Assembly: GCF_902712875.1 (NCBI RefSeq)
Contig: NZ_LR743509.1
Coordinates: 3,920,001 to 3,984,000, forward strand
Direction: 5' to 3'
DNA: 64,000 nucleotides
From: Hyphomicrobium sp. ghe19
GTDB lineage: Bacteria > Pseudomonadota > Alphaproteobacteria > Rhizobiales > Hyphomicrobiaceae
How positions within the stretch are numbered: position 1 is the first letter of the stretch; each line of letters starts with the position of its first letter. A model generated the notes under the pieces. It made no database searches. It saw only the letters and a program-made list of their open reading frames with translations, and had not been told where the DNA came from. Of the stretch, positions 46,347 to 55,214 are shown piece after piece. Position numbers and translations under genes: made by a program.

Positions 46347-46458
46347 TTGACAGATCGGCATCATGCCTGTGGCGCGGATGTCGGCGACCACTCTGTCATC
46401 AAACTTCAAATAACTGAGACTTGTTTCCCAATAGTTACTTTTTGGCGACCAAACGTTA

Positions 46459-46476
46459 ATCGCCGGCCTAGGCGAT
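46459..46476 (-). repeat. Second hairpin downstream of fliP (loop TAGGCC)
   Basis: On the minus strand ATCGCC and GGCGAT pair around loop TAGGCC. It repeats, 31 bases further, the loop and inner stem of the hairpin at the fliP stop (46488-46509). The shared core is CCGGCCTAGGCGA on the plus strand. Confidence 0.6.
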
Positions 46477-46487
46477 CAACTTCACAA

Positions 46488-46509
46488 CGTTCACCGGCCT
46501 AGGCGAACG
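46488..46509 (-). repeat. Hairpin spanning the fliP stop codon (loop TAGGCC)
   Basis: On the minus strand CGTTCGCC pairs with GGTGAACG (one G-U pair in RNA) around loop TAGGCC, whose first three bases are the fliP stop codon TAG. The neighbouring hairpin has the same loop. The G-U pair keeps the stem only in the fliP-sense transcript, favouring an RNA role. Confidence 0.6.
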
Positions 46510-47242
46510 ATTTAACGAGTGCGCCGACAAGTAATGTCCACCCGTCGACCAGCACAAAAAACAGAACCTTCAACGGCAGTGACACCACCGTGGGCGGCAT
46601 CATCATCATGCCCATCGCAGTCATAATCGTTGCGACGACAAGATCGATGACGAGAAACGGAAGAGCTACGAGAAAACCTATTTCGAAGCCTCTCCGAATT
46701 TCCGAAATCATGAAAGCCGGGATCAGGACACGCAAATCGTCTGATTCGGCTTTGTTTTGCTCGCCGAAACGTTCTGATGACATTTCTTGAAAAAGAGCAA
46801 GATCTTTGTCGCGAACGTTGGCTTGCATAAATGCACGGAAGGGAGCGGTCGTGCGGGTGTACCCTTCCTGCTGACTGATTTTGTTCTCGACCATCGGTTT
46901 GACGCCGTTGTCCCAGGCCTGCTGGAACGTCGGCGCCATAACGAACAGCGTCATGAATAACGCCAAGCTTATGATGATCAGGTTGTTCGGCGTCGTCTGG
47001 AGGCCAAGGCCCGCCCGCAAAAAGGAAAACGCGATCACAAATCGCGCGAACGACGTCACCATCATCAGCAGACCGGGGGCGACCGATAAAACGGTCATGA
47101 CCACCAGAAGCTGGACGATACGGCCCGAGACGCTTGCATCTCCAGCTGGAAACAACGTCTGGAGGTCGATAGCCTGCGCCAGGGCGGCATCAGAAGACAG
47201 AGCCAAGGCAGCCGCTGCGGCGAAAATTCTGCGTACTGTCAT
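46499..47242 (-). CDS. fliP: Flagellar export gate protein FliP
   Basis: Channel-forming subunit of the export gate, 247 residues. A signal peptide (ending near AALAQA) is followed by four TM helices; VMTVLSVAPGLLMMVTSFARFVIAFSFLR and RRGFEIGFLVALPFLVIDLVVATIMTAMGMMMMPP are the FliP signatures. Last gene of the motA-to-fliP run; its ATG overlaps the fliL stop by 4 bases. The stop codon lies in a hairpin. Confidence 0.97.
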   Translation of the reverse strand: MTVRRIFAAAAALALSSDAALAQAIDLQTLFPAGDASVSGRIVQLLVVMTVLSVAPGLLMMVTSFARFVIAFSFLRAGLGLQTTPNNLIIISLALFMTLFVMAPTFQQAWDNGVKPMVENKISQQEGYTRTTAPFRAFMQANVRDKDLALFQEMSSERFGEQNKAESDDLRVLIPAFMISEIRRGFEIGFLVALPFLVIDLVVATIMTAMGMMMMPPTVVSLPLKVLFFVLVDGWTLLVGALVKSFA

Positions 47243-47724
47243 TCGAGTACCAAGCCGCCGATCAAAAGACCGAGGATTGCGCCGCGACCGCGCACTCTCG
47301 CACGGTCGTCGAGTTGCTCGCGCAGGTTTTGGAATCCTCTTACGCCCTGAAAGTCGGAGATCGTGAGCCCCTTTAGATAGGCGATCACATCCTCCTTCAC
47401 TTCATTCCTCAATGTCGTCGTTTCCGGCGTTCCATGCGCAACGATGATCGAGACATCGAGGCGGACCCTCATTCTCGGTGCAGTTTCGAGGTCGGCGATG
47501 ATGGACGAGATTTCGACCGCCAGCGCGTCCTTCGGAAACCGGCCGGCAGCCGGCATTTTCTCTTCTATTGCTTCGACGGACGCCGGGGCCAGCGCACTTG
47601 CGGCGTTCGGCAACGCGAAATAGCCGAATGCTCCACCACCAACAGCGCCGATGATGGCTGCGGCAAGTGCCGACTTCACCAAGTCCGCGGTGCCGCCGCC
47701 CGGATCGTTTTTGTCTTCCGCCAT
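47239..47724 (-). CDS. fliL: Flagellar basal-body protein FliL
   Basis: Inner-membrane protein around the stator, 161 residues. TM at about 17-38 and a periplasmic domain with MRVRLDVSIIVAHGTPETTTLRNEVKEDVIAYLKGLTISDFQGVRGFQNLREQLDDRA, the FliL core. It lies between flgH and fliP as in Sinorhizobium. 24 bases separate it from flgH. Confidence 0.93.
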   Translation of the reverse strand: MAEDKNDPGGGTADLVKSALAAAIIGAVGGGAFGYFALPNAASALAPASVEAIEEKMPAAGRFPKDALAVEISSIIADLETAPRMRVRLDVSIIVAHGTPETTTLRNEVKEDVIAYLKGLTISDFQGVRGFQNLREQLDDRARVRGRGAILGLLIGGLVLE

Positions 47725-47748
47725 GTGCCGACGCCCCCCGATCCCTGC

Positions 47749-48480
47749 CTAGAACGGAGACACGATGTCGAGAATCTGCTGGCCATACGGTGGCTTCTGG
47801 ATTTCCATCACAGTCCCCCGGCCGCCGTAGGAAATGCGGGCCTCGGCAATCTTCTCGTAGGAGATCGTATTGTCGGTCGCGATATCACGCGGACGAATCA
47901 CGCCCTGAACGTTCAAAACGCGAAGTTCATAATTGACGCGCACTTCCTGCGACCCACTCACGACAAGGTTGCCGTTTGGAAGCACTTGGCTGACGACTGC
48001 ACCCACAAGCAAATTGATGCTTTCGGATCTCGCGATCGCACCTTTCGAGCCCGTGGACGTCGTTCGATCGAGACTGCCATCGAGCTTGCCGGAGCCGGAC
48101 GGCCCGGTGCCGCCGAAGCCGAAATCGAAGTCCGCCGACGACTTGAGCCCGACGCTCGCATCGCGCGACCGATTCAGGTTGTTATCCAGCGAGGCCTTGT
48201 CGTTGATTTGAATTTTCACCGTCACGACGTCTCCAACGTGCAAGGCGCGCGCGTCACGAAAGAGATCGGCCCCGGAATCCTGCCACGTTGAATTGCCCGA
48301 GTGGTAAGCGACCGGCGTGACGGGAAGGTCGACATGCGCCGTACGATCCGGCGCCAAGCCACTTCCGACCGGCGACAATGTCGGCTCGCGGCCGATTTCG
48401 CGCAGTTGATCGGCGCACGCCGTCAGCAGCAAAGAGAGCACAGCGACTGCCGGCGCTGCCCAACGTAGTTTACTGCACAT
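47749..48480 (-). CDS. flgH: Flagellar L-ring lipoprotein FlgH
   Basis: Outer-membrane ring, 243 residues. Lipobox LLTAC with acylated Cys22 after a short signal, then SLFRDARALHVGDVVTVKIQINDKASLDNNLNRSRD and the C-terminal IRPRDIATDNTISYEKIAEARISYGGRG typical of FlgH. The frame is open to 48525; ATG 48480 overlaps the motE end by 11 bases and starts the lipoprotein signal. Confidence 0.95.
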   Translation of the reverse strand: MCSKLRWAAPAVAVLSLLLTACADQLREIGREPTLSPVGSGLAPDRTAHVDLPVTPVAYHSGNSTWQDSGADLFRDARALHVGDVVTVKIQINDKASLDNNLNRSRDASVGLKSSADFDFGFGGTGPSGSGKLDGSLDRTTSTGSKGAIARSESINLLVGAVVSQVLPNGNLVVSGSQEVRVNYELRVLNVQGVIRPRDIATDNTISYEKIAEARISYGGRGTVMEIQKPPYGQQILDIVSPF

Positions 48481-49021
48481 CGGGCTTACGCTCCGGGTGA
48501 ACCACGATTTCTCCAGCGCCCGCAATAACGGCCGACAGTCTCGCCGCCTTGGCGGCTTCCATCTCGGTCATTATGAGACTCGACACTTTCGGGGTGAGCT
48601 TCGACACGACCGCTGCGGCGACCATCTCATCCATTACCGCGAGTTGTGCGGCGGCGGCGTCGGGCTTCATCTTGCTATAAATTTGGACAAGAGACTCCGT
48701 CGCGCGCACCGTGAAATCCTCGCGCATCTTGATCCAGCTTTTTAGAACTTCTGCTTTTTCTGAGAGCAGACCGATCCGATCGTCGAGCTGCTTCTGCGCC
48801 TTTTCCAGATTGCGGGTCTGCTGCGCGATTTGCGCGGCGGTCGCTTCGTCCAGAACGCTCGAACAGTACTGCTGAGCCGGACTCAACTCCGGGGCAGACG
48901 GCGCCGGTATCTGCAGAACTTCCAATTCCTTTTCGTCTGGCTTTGCATCTTCGGCCCCGACGACCGGAGCAAACAGCATCAGAGCGAGAAGGGCCGAGGT
49001 CAGGCGAATGAACGATCTCAT
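48470..49021 (-). CDS. motE: MotE, periplasmic chaperone of MotC
   Basis: A 183-residue exported protein in the rhizobial flgI-motE-flgH position. Signal peptide to about residue 23 (VVGAED), a coiled coil at about 60-100 (QIAQQTRNLEKAQKQLDDRIGLLSEKAEVLKSWIK), then an MgtE-N-like helical domain (YSKMKPDAAAAQLAVMDEMVAAAVVSKLTPKVSSLIM). In S. meliloti MotE folds and stabilises MotC. Overlaps flgI and flgH. Confidence 0.87.
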   Translation of the reverse strand: MRSFIRLTSALLALMLFAPVVGAEDAKPDEKELEVLQIPAPSAPELSPAQQYCSSVLDEATAAQIAQQTRNLEKAQKQLDDRIGLLSEKAEVLKSWIKMREDFTVRATESLVQIYSKMKPDAAAAQLAVMDEMVAAAVVSKLTPKVSSLIMTEMEAAKAARLSAVIAGAGEIVVHPERKPDVQ

Positions 49022-50127
49022 TGAACCACCAGCTCGGCTTGCAGCGCACCCGCTGTTTTCATGGCTTGCAGGATTGCGATAATCCCGATGGGCTTCAGCC
49101 CCATTCTGTTGAGGGCCGATACGAGCTCACGCAGATTGGCTCCGCGCGCGATCTGCACGGTTCCGCCCGCTTCCTGCACATCGACTTCCGTATCGGGCAC
49201 GACGACCGTCTCTCCTCCCCTGGAGAATGGTGCCGGTTGAGAGACCTTCGGCGTTTCGGTAACACGAACGGTGATGTTGCCATGAGCAACCGCCACCGTC
49301 GAAATGCGCACTTCGCTGCCAATTACGATCGTTCCGGTCCGCTCGTCTATAACGACGCGCGCGGACTGATCCGGGTTGACCTCAAGCTCGCCTATTTCCG
49401 CTAGCAGCCTCGACGACAGCATACGCGGCGGCTTACGCAGCATTACTGATTGCTGATCTTTCGCGCGTGCTATCGGCATGCCGTAGCGCTCTTTTGCGAA
49501 ATCGTTGATGACGTCCATGATGCGGACGGCCGTCGTGAAATCGGGATTGCGAAGCTCGAACTCGAGAGGCATTTCCTCGCTAAACGCGCCCGGAGCGTCC
49601 TGCTCGACGATGGCGCCGTTCGGAATTCTGCCGCGTGTCGGAATTCCCGATGTTATGGATTCGGCCGCTCCCTTTGCAAGGTAACCCGAAATCGTGACTT
49701 GGCCCTGTGCGGCCGCATAGATCTTCTGGTCGGCGCCAGTGAGCGGCGTCAACACGAGCGAGCCGCCAGCCAACGACTTGGCGTCGCCTATGGATGAAAC
49801 GGTTACGTCGAAGCGCGAGCCTTTGGAAGCAAACGGCGGGAGTTCCGCCGTGACCATGACGGCTGCGACGTTTCTCGTCCGCGGCTCGTTCTGCGATCCG
49901 CGAATGTTGATGCCCATGCGATCCAGCATCGCCTGAACCGACTGCTGCGTGAACGGCGAATTTCGCAAGGTGTCGCCCGTTCCGTTCAGGCCGACGACAA
50001 GGCCGTAGCCGACGATCTGATTAACCCGGACGCCTTTGAGGTCGGTTATGTCCTTGATGCGCGTGCCGGCCTCGGCAACGTGCGCAAAGCCGAGAAAAAA
50101 AAAGAATAGTGCAGCGGCCAATCTCAT
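49018..50127 (-). CDS. flgI: Flagellar P-ring protein FlgI
   Basis: Periplasmic P-ring subunit, 369 residues, with signal peptide (to about 20) and the conserved RIKDITDLKGVRVNQIVGYGLVVGLNGTGDTL and NPDFTTAVRIMDVINDFA motifs. Overlaps flgA and motE by 4 bases each. Confidence 0.97.
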   Translation of the reverse strand: MRLAAALFFFFLGFAHVAEAGTRIKDITDLKGVRVNQIVGYGLVVGLNGTGDTLRNSPFTQQSVQAMLDRMGINIRGSQNEPRTRNVAAVMVTAELPPFASKGSRFDVTVSSIGDAKSLAGGSLVLTPLTGADQKIYAAAQGQVTISGYLAKGAAESITSGIPTRGRIPNGAIVEQDAPGAFSEEMPLEFELRNPDFTTAVRIMDVINDFAKERYGMPIARAKDQQSVMLRKPPRMLSSRLLAEIGELEVNPDQSARVVIDERTGTIVIGSEVRISTVAVAHGNITVRVTETPKVSQPAPFSRGGETVVVPDTEVDVQEAGGTVQIARGANLRELVSALNRMGLKPIGIIAILQAMKTAGALQAELVVQ

Positions 50128-50612
50128 TGATCGTCCACCGCGAGTGTTTGATCGGCCCTGATGCGCGCCTTGATGATGAGCCCCGTCTCGGGGTTGCGTA
50201 CGTTTATGATTTCGCCGGCAGATCCGGACTGCAACGGCACGCCGACACCAACAATCGATACGAAGGCGGACTCATAGGAGAGCTTGTAGGTCTTGCCCTG
50301 CTTTATGAGTTCCTGCGTTTTGACGGCCGTGCCTGGGATCAGCTCATTCGGCAACAACGTGCGGCGAGCGACCTTACCCAGAAGCTCTTCCGAACGTTCC
50401 CCAAAAACCGGCGGGTTGTTTGGACCGACCAGCAGTTTGCGCTCTATGAGTGCTTCCGTCGTGATGACGTCGCCCGGATAAATGACGGCGCGCGGAACGA
50501 AAACTGTGCGGCCGCCTTCCGTCGCGTGCGCAACAGCAGATGCGGCGAAAATCGCCAGCAGCGTCGCTGCCGCGAAGCCGCGCGTGTTCCGCATGCTGCG
50601 CACCCGTATCAT
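50124..50612 (-). CDS. flgA: P-ring assembly chaperone FlgA
   Basis: Periplasmic chaperone for P-ring formation, 162 residues, short form. Signal peptide (AATLLAIFAASAVAHA), SAF-like domain (IYPGDVITTEALIERKLL) and the C-terminal SGSAGEIINVRNPETGLIIKARIRADQTLAV region are present. ATG 50612 touches the flgG stop (AAGGA ten bases upstream); ATG 50594 is an alternative. Confidence 0.93.
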   Translation of the reverse strand: MIRVRSMRNTRGFAAATLLAIFAASAVAHATEGGRTVFVPRAVIYPGDVITTEALIERKLLVGPNNPPVFGERSEELLGKVARRTLLPNELIPGTAVKTQELIKQGKTYKLSYESAFVSIVGVGVPLQSGSAGEIINVRNPETGLIIKARIRADQTLAVDDQ

Positions 50613-51400
50613 CAGCGAATATCCTTGGTGATGACGTTGTACATATCGTCAGCGGCGGAAATGACCTTGGAATTCATTTCATAGGCGCGCTGTGCGGAAA
50701 TCAGCTCGGTGATTTCCTTAACGGGGTCGACGTTGGAGCTTTCGAGATAGCCTTGTTGGATTGTCGCAAAGCCTTCGTCGCCGGGGGCTCCGATCACCGG
50801 GCTCCCGGAAGCCAGCGTTTCCTGCAGGAGGTTGCCGCCCAGTGGCGCAAGGCCCGTCTCGTTTGCGAAATTCGCGAGAGACAATTGCCCGAGAAGCTGC
50901 TGCGTTCCGGTCGCGCCGATGACCGCGTAAACTTGGCCCGCAGCGTTGACCACTACGTCCGTCGCGGTATTCGGGATCGTGATGTTCGGGATGACGAGGT
51001 TGCCCTCGAGCGTGACGAGCTGCCCCGTCCCATTCTTATTTAAAGCGCCGGCGCGCGTGTACAGGATCTCGTTGTTCTCGCCCTGGACCTGGAAGTAGCC
51101 ACGCCCATTCAAGGCGAGATCCAGCTTGTTGCTCGTCGATGCCAGCGCACCCTGCATGGAAAGATTGCGGATGGCGACGGTCCGAACGCCGAGGCCGATC
51201 GTATTGCCTTCAGGAATGATGGTGTCGTCATCGCGTGCGGCCGTTCCGGCCGCGCGGTCGGTCTGATAGAGCAGATCGGCGAATTCAGCGCGCGAGCGCT
51301 TAAAGCCCGTCGTGTTGATGTTCGCGACGTTGTTGGCGATCACTTCAACGTTGGTCTGCTGTGCCGACATACCGGTCGCAGCAATTGAAAGCGCTCTCAT
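50612..51400 (-). CDS. flgG: Distal rod protein FlgG
   Basis: Distal rod subunit, 262 residues, normal length. [47 protein letters not shown] and the C-terminal [36 protein letters not shown] are hallmark FlgG segments. 11 bases after fliE. Confidence 0.97.
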   Translation of the reverse strand: MRALSIAATGMSAQQTNVEVIANNVANINTTGFKRSRAEFADLLYQTDRAAGTAARDDDTIIPEGNTIGLGVRTVAIRNLSMQGALASTSNKLDLALNGRGYFQVQGENNEILYTRAGALNKNGTGQLVTLEGNLVIPNITIPNTATDVVVNAAGQVYAVIGATGTQQLLGQLSLANFANETGLAPLGGNLLQETLASGSPVIGAPGDEGFATIQQGYLESSNVDPVKEITELISAQRAYEMNSKVISAADDMYNVITKDIR

Positions 51401-51411
51401 GACTTACGACC

Positions 51412-51738
51412 TCAAATTTGCATACGACTGATTTCTTGGTAGGCGCCGACGACCTTGTCGCGGACGGCGACAACGGTGCGAAGCGCCTGATCGGCCTGCA
51501 TGACGGCTTGAACGACCTGCTGCAGCGGTGCCTTGCCTTGCATACCGGCGATGGCGGTTGTTTCGCCTGTCTTCACCGTTCCGATGGCGTCGGCTGCCAT
51601 GCTCGCCAAAGTTTGTGCGAAATCGCTTTGCGGCGCGGCTCCCGATGAAACGTTCGGCGCCCCACCGATGCCCTTCGACGCCGCGGCGCCTCCGATCCGG
51701 TCGATATTGGGCGATAGCATTGCGATGCTCAGGCTCAT
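51412..51738 (-). CDS. fliE: Rod-MS ring junction protein FliE
   Basis: First rod component, connecting rod to the MS ring and export gate; 108 residues. The C-terminal QVVQAVMQADQALRTVVAVRDKVVGAYQEISRMQI is typical. Overlaps the flgC stop by 4 bases. Confidence 0.95.
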   Translation of the reverse strand: MSLSIAMLSPNIDRIGGAAASKGIGGAPNVSSGAAPQSDFAQTLASMAADAIGTVKTGETTAIAGMQGKAPLQQVVQAVMQADQALRTVVAVRDKVVGAYQEISRMQI

Positions 51739-52157
51739 GAGTTCGGCCTCAATAGATCGAGGGTCATCGAGACAAGCTCGCGGACCTGCTTGATGACTTG
51801 GGTGTTGGCGGTATACGAGCGCGTCGCCTCACGCATGTCGGCCAGCTCGACGAGCATGTCGACGTTCGGGAGCTTGACGAAGCCTTTTGCGTCGGCGGCC
51901 GGATGCCCGGGCATGTATTCAGTGCGAAACGGCGCTTTATCGCGGTCGACATTGTCGACCTGCACCATATCGATGCCGTCCATATCATCGGTGACGGATT
52001 GGAAACTGATCGTCTTGCGCTGATAAGGATCGGACCCAGCGGTCTTTCCGGTCGTTTCGGCGTTGGCGATGTTTTCCGACAGGACCCGCATACGGGTCGA
52101 CTGAGCGAAGAGGCCGTTCGATGCCGCCTTGCTGGCGGCGATAAGCGGATCACTCAT
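51735..52157 (-). CDS. flgC: Proximal rod protein FlgC
   Basis: Proximal rod subunit, 140 residues, with SGLFAQSTRMRVLSENIANAETT-like N-terminal motif (SNGLFAQSTRMRVLSENIANAETTGKT) and C-terminal VELADMREATRSYTANTQVIKQVRELVSMTLDLL. 3 bases after flgB. Confidence 0.96.
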   Translation of the reverse strand: MSDPLIAASKAASNGLFAQSTRMRVLSENIANAETTGKTAGSDPYQRKTISFQSVTDDMDGIDMVQVDNVDRDKAPFRTEYMPGHPAADAKGFVKLPNVDMLVELADMREATRSYTANTQVIKQVRELVSMTLDLLRPNS

Positions 52158-52160
52158 GGA

Positions 52161-52538
52161 TTAGCCTTTCGTCACGGATCGCAGCATCCCGTCGAACGTC
52201 CGCATGATCTGTGTGTTCATCGTGTAACTGCGCACGACTTCGTTGGACTTGAGAAATTCCTGTTCGAGATTGACGTCGTTCCCGGAAACGAGAACCTCGG
52301 CCTCACCGAAACCGCCTTCCTGCTGGCGCAAATTCCCGCCGTCGGCCGGGGCAAGGTGCTGCCCGTCGGTCACTGCCATCTGCACGGATTTGCTCATCAC
52401 GTCATCGAAACTTTCGACGTCTTTCGCCTTGTAACCGGGCGTATTAGCGTTCGCGATGTTCGACGAAATCACCGACTGGCGCTGTGCGAGCCACTCATTT
52501 TGGCGAAACGCCAGATTGAAAAGTTGCATGGGCTGCAT
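52161..52538 (-). CDS. flgB: Proximal rod protein FlgB
   Basis: Proximal rod subunit, 125 residues, with QRQSVISSNIANANTPGYKAKDV and the C-terminal NEVVRSYTMNTQIMRTFDGMLRSVTKG. ATG 52538 has AAGGA nine bases upstream. It starts the flgB-flgC-fliE-flgG run; 108 bases separate it from the unknown gene upstream. Confidence 0.95.
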   Translation of the reverse strand: MQPMQLFNLAFRQNEWLAQRQSVISSNIANANTPGYKAKDVESFDDVMSKSVQMAVTDGQHLAPADGGNLRQQEGGFGEAEVLVSGNDVNLEQEFLKSNEVVRSYTMNTQIMRTFDGMLRSVTKG

Positions 52539-52646
52539 GAAAAGCGATCCTTAGGTGGCCCTGCTTTCCTATGTGCACCCGCTCCCTTGCGTCGGCCTGA
52601 ACAGTCAGCTCTGCGGCCGCATCTTCGCGCGGCGCCTCAGACGTCC

Positions 52647-53069
52647 TCAATTGAGGCGCGCTTCTCCGAGAGCCTGGTTCAACCTCGTCGTGTTTCGGCC
52701 CGGGCTGACGGGTTCGCCTTCGAAAGAGATGTAGGTGATTTCGACGCCCGCTTCCTCGGCCTCGAGGATCAGCCTGAAATAAACGTGGACCGACTGATGA
52801 TGAAATTCCATGTCGAGTAATACGCGGGGCAGCGATCCCCACTCCAGGTAGACGTCGCCCGCGTGGCCGAAGGTCAACGTTTCCGGCTTGAACGACAGCT
52901 CGATCGAGGCCTGCACAAGCGAGCCGATGCTCGCGATTTGACCGGTTTTCAAATAGCTGACGAGGTCGGGGAGATCGATCAACCGCAAGTCGGATGCGAC
53001 GCAACGGATGCTCTCGCCGAGAATCTTTTCTCGAACCTCCGAATGATCGATACGAAATGGAATCATCAA
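52647..53069 (-). CDS. Unknown protein between flhB and flgB
   Basis: A 140-residue soluble protein without signal peptide or membrane helix, starting MMIPFRIDHSEVREKILGESIRCVASDLRLIDLPDLVSYL. It is mixed alpha/beta with a central FHHQSVHVYFRLILEAEEAGVEITYISFE segment. I do not recognise a domain. It lies 12 bases after flhB in the middle of the flagellar operon, with an AAGGG site upstream, so a flagellar role is likely but undefined. Confidence 0.6.
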   Translation of the reverse strand: MMIPFRIDHSEVREKILGESIRCVASDLRLIDLPDLVSYLKTGQIASIGSLVQASIELSFKPETLTFGHAGDVYLEWGSLPRVLLDMEFHHQSVHVYFRLILEAEEAGVEITYISFEGEPVSPGRNTTRLNQALGEARLN

Positions 53070-53081
53070 CGCTTTTTCCCT

Positions 53082-54167
53082 TTAAGCACGTACAGGACCG
53101 GACCGGTTTCGCCGCGCCTGAAGGCGAAGGAGAACCGCGGCGACCGCCTTGTAGAATTCGACAGGGATCATTTGATCCACGCTCACTTTTGCATAGAGGG
53201 ACCTTGCGAGGGCCTTGTCTTCTATGACTGGGATGTCATTTTCTTCGGCAATTCTGCGAATCGAGAGCGCTACGAGATCCTGCCCCTTGGCGACAACACG
53301 CGGCGCGCCGCCTTCGGAACGGACATAGCGGAGCGCCACGGCAAAGTGCGTCGGGTTGGCGATGACCAAGGTTGCACGCGGCACCGCGTGAAGCATGCGT
53401 TGGCGCGCGCGGGATCGGGCGATGGAACGCCGCCGCGCCTTGATGAGCGGATCGCCTTCCGACTGCTTTCGTTCGTCTTTGACTTCCTGCGGCGCCATTC
53501 GGAGCTGGCGGCGCCAGAGCACATGCGTGACCGGCAGATCGAAAATCAGAAGACAAAACGAAAGGACCGCCAGCGACGTGAGCAACAGGGTGACGCTCTT
53601 TTGCGACAGTCTGAGAATCTCTGCAGGATCGCTCCAGATCGAATTGGCAAACTCGTGCCACAGCAGCATCAGGATCACGCCGGACGTTGCAGCGACGATG
53701 ATCAATCTCAGCGTGAGCTTGAGAAACTCAAATGATCCGTTCGCGCTGAAAATGCGCTTCCAGCCTTTGGCCAGAGATAACCGGGAAAGCTCCGGCGTCA
53801 CCCGCTTGAAGATTGGAAGAGGCGGCGTTTGGAGCACCGACGCCAATACGCCGGCCGCGGAAAAGCAGAGTATGATGGGAGCCGTCATAAGCGCGGCGCT
53901 TCTCCCCACCACATCGAAAACCATGCCGAGGTCGCCAGCACTCTCCAGTCGAATGGAGCCGACGTTCGCAAGCAGCCCCATCAGAAGCTCGGCGAAGTGG
54001 GTCAGAAAAACCTGGCCTAGGACTGCGATGACCAGAAGCGCGGCGAGAAGATACGCGAAATTGGTTGCCTCCCGCGAGATCGGGATGTTGCCCTCTCCGC
54101 GGGCGTCAGACATTCGCTTGTCTGTCGCTTCTTCTGTGCGGCTGTCTTTATCCTGCCCTTCGGCCAC
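53082..54167 (-). CDS. flhB: Flagellar export switch protein FlhB
   Basis: Export gate subunit that switches substrate class, 361 residues. Four TM helices in the N-terminal half and a cytoplasmic domain with the autocleavage site NPTH at 271-274 (VIANPTHFAVALRY). The N-terminus is charged. GTG 54167 with GGAG seven bases upstream is the start. Confidence 0.97.
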   Translation of the reverse strand: MAEGQDKDSRTEEATDKRMSDARGEGNIPISREATNFAYLLAALLVIAVLGQVFLTHFAELLMGLLANVGSIRLESAGDLGMVFDVVGRSAALMTAPIILCFSAAGVLASVLQTPPLPIFKRVTPELSRLSLAKGWKRIFSANGSFEFLKLTLRLIIVAATSGVILMLLWHEFANSIWSDPAEILRLSQKSVTLLLTSLAVLSFCLLIFDLPVTHVLWRRQLRMAPQEVKDERKQSEGDPLIKARRRSIARSRARQRMLHAVPRATLVIANPTHFAVALRYVRSEGGAPRVVAKGQDLVALSIRRIAEENDIPVIEDKALARSLYAKVSVDQMIPVEFYKAVAAVLLRLQARRNRSGPVRA

Positions 54168-54191
54168 GATCGAGCTCCAGCGTCCTGCCGA

Positions 54192-55214
54192 CTAGGCGGT
54201 TTCTATGGACGTGCTCGAGATATCGATTGCGCCTTCGGCCGAAAGCCGCAGAACCGAATCGACCATCGCTCGCCGCGCATCGGCAATGTCGCGCGCGGGA
54301 ACGTTGGCGGGGCTTTGCAATTCGGCTTCCGCCATGCGGCGGGCCCGCGGCGACAGCGCGGAAAGAACCTTGCTCTGCAATTCCGCGTCGGCGCCTTGAA
54401 GCGCGAGAACCGTGCGCTCTACGGGAATGCCATCCATCAGCACCGTCAGGGCACGTGCCGGCAGCCTCAACAAGTCCTCGAACTTGAAGAGCATCTTGCG
54501 GATCGCTTCGGCGTCCTTCGGCTTGATGCCGGCGAGGTATTGCAGGGCCTGGGCCGAATCCTCGCGGTCAAGATTGTTCAGGATGCCTGCGAGGGACAAA
54601 TGCTTATCGGAAGAGCGCCGATCGCTGTCGAACAGCTCTTCGTTCAATCCGCTTTCGAGAGCTTCGACGATCTGCGGCGCTACCTGACCGAGGCCGAGTA
54701 TGCGGTTCAGCAAATCGTTGCGCTCAGCGACAGGAAAGCCCTTCAGGACCACGGACGCCCGCTCGCTTCCGAGGCGGTCGAGATAATACGCGGCAACTTG
54801 CGGCGACTGCTGATGGAAATGAGCCTGCAGAACATCGTCGGGAAGTCCGGCGAGCTGACTCCAAATGTCCTGGCGCGCAATGAACTGATCGTTGGGGTCG
54901 CCGGATGATTTATTCTCGGAAATGACGTCCGTTACCAGACGCTTGACATCTTCGGCGCGACCGAGAAACGGCGTTCCTTGACCGAACTGGCTCTCAAATT
55001 CCTGGACGATCTCTTCGAGCTCCGCCGCTGAAATCGTCGGCATGACCTCGGCGGAGCGAACAAGAATGTTCAGTTCTTCGGGATTGAATTTTTTGAGGAG
55101 CCCGCTTGCGCGTTGCTTGCCGAGCGCAAGCAGAAGCACTCCGACTTTCTCGGGTCCCGTCAGTGTTCTTCCGGAATCTGACAGCGGGTCGCGCATGGAC
55201 TGCATGTACGTCAC
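54192..55214 (-). CDS. fliG: Flagellar motor switch protein FliG
   Basis: C-ring torque protein contacting MotA, 340 residues. N-terminal LTGPEKVGVLLLALGKQRASGLLKKFNPEELNILVRSAE and C-terminal LLRLPARALTVLMDGIPVERTVLALQGADAELQSKVLSALSPRARRMAEAEL are typical FliG; the charged torque helix is present. GTG 55214 overlaps the fliN stop (TAGTG); ATG at 55205 is an alternative. Confidence 0.96.
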   Translation of the reverse strand: MTYMQSMRDPLSDSGRTLTGPEKVGVLLLALGKQRASGLLKKFNPEELNILVRSAEVMPTISAAELEEIVQEFESQFGQGTPFLGRAEDVKRLVTDVISENKSSGDPNDQFIARQDIWSQLAGLPDDVLQAHFHQQSPQVAAYYLDRLGSERASVVLKGFPVAERNDLLNRILGLGQVAPQIVEALESGLNEELFDSDRRSSDKHLSLAGILNNLDREDSAQALQYLAGIKPKDAEAIRKMLFKFEDLLRLPARALTVLMDGIPVERTVLALQGADAELQSKVLSALSPRARRMAEAELQSPANVPARDIADARRAMVDSVLRLSAEGAIDISSTSIETA

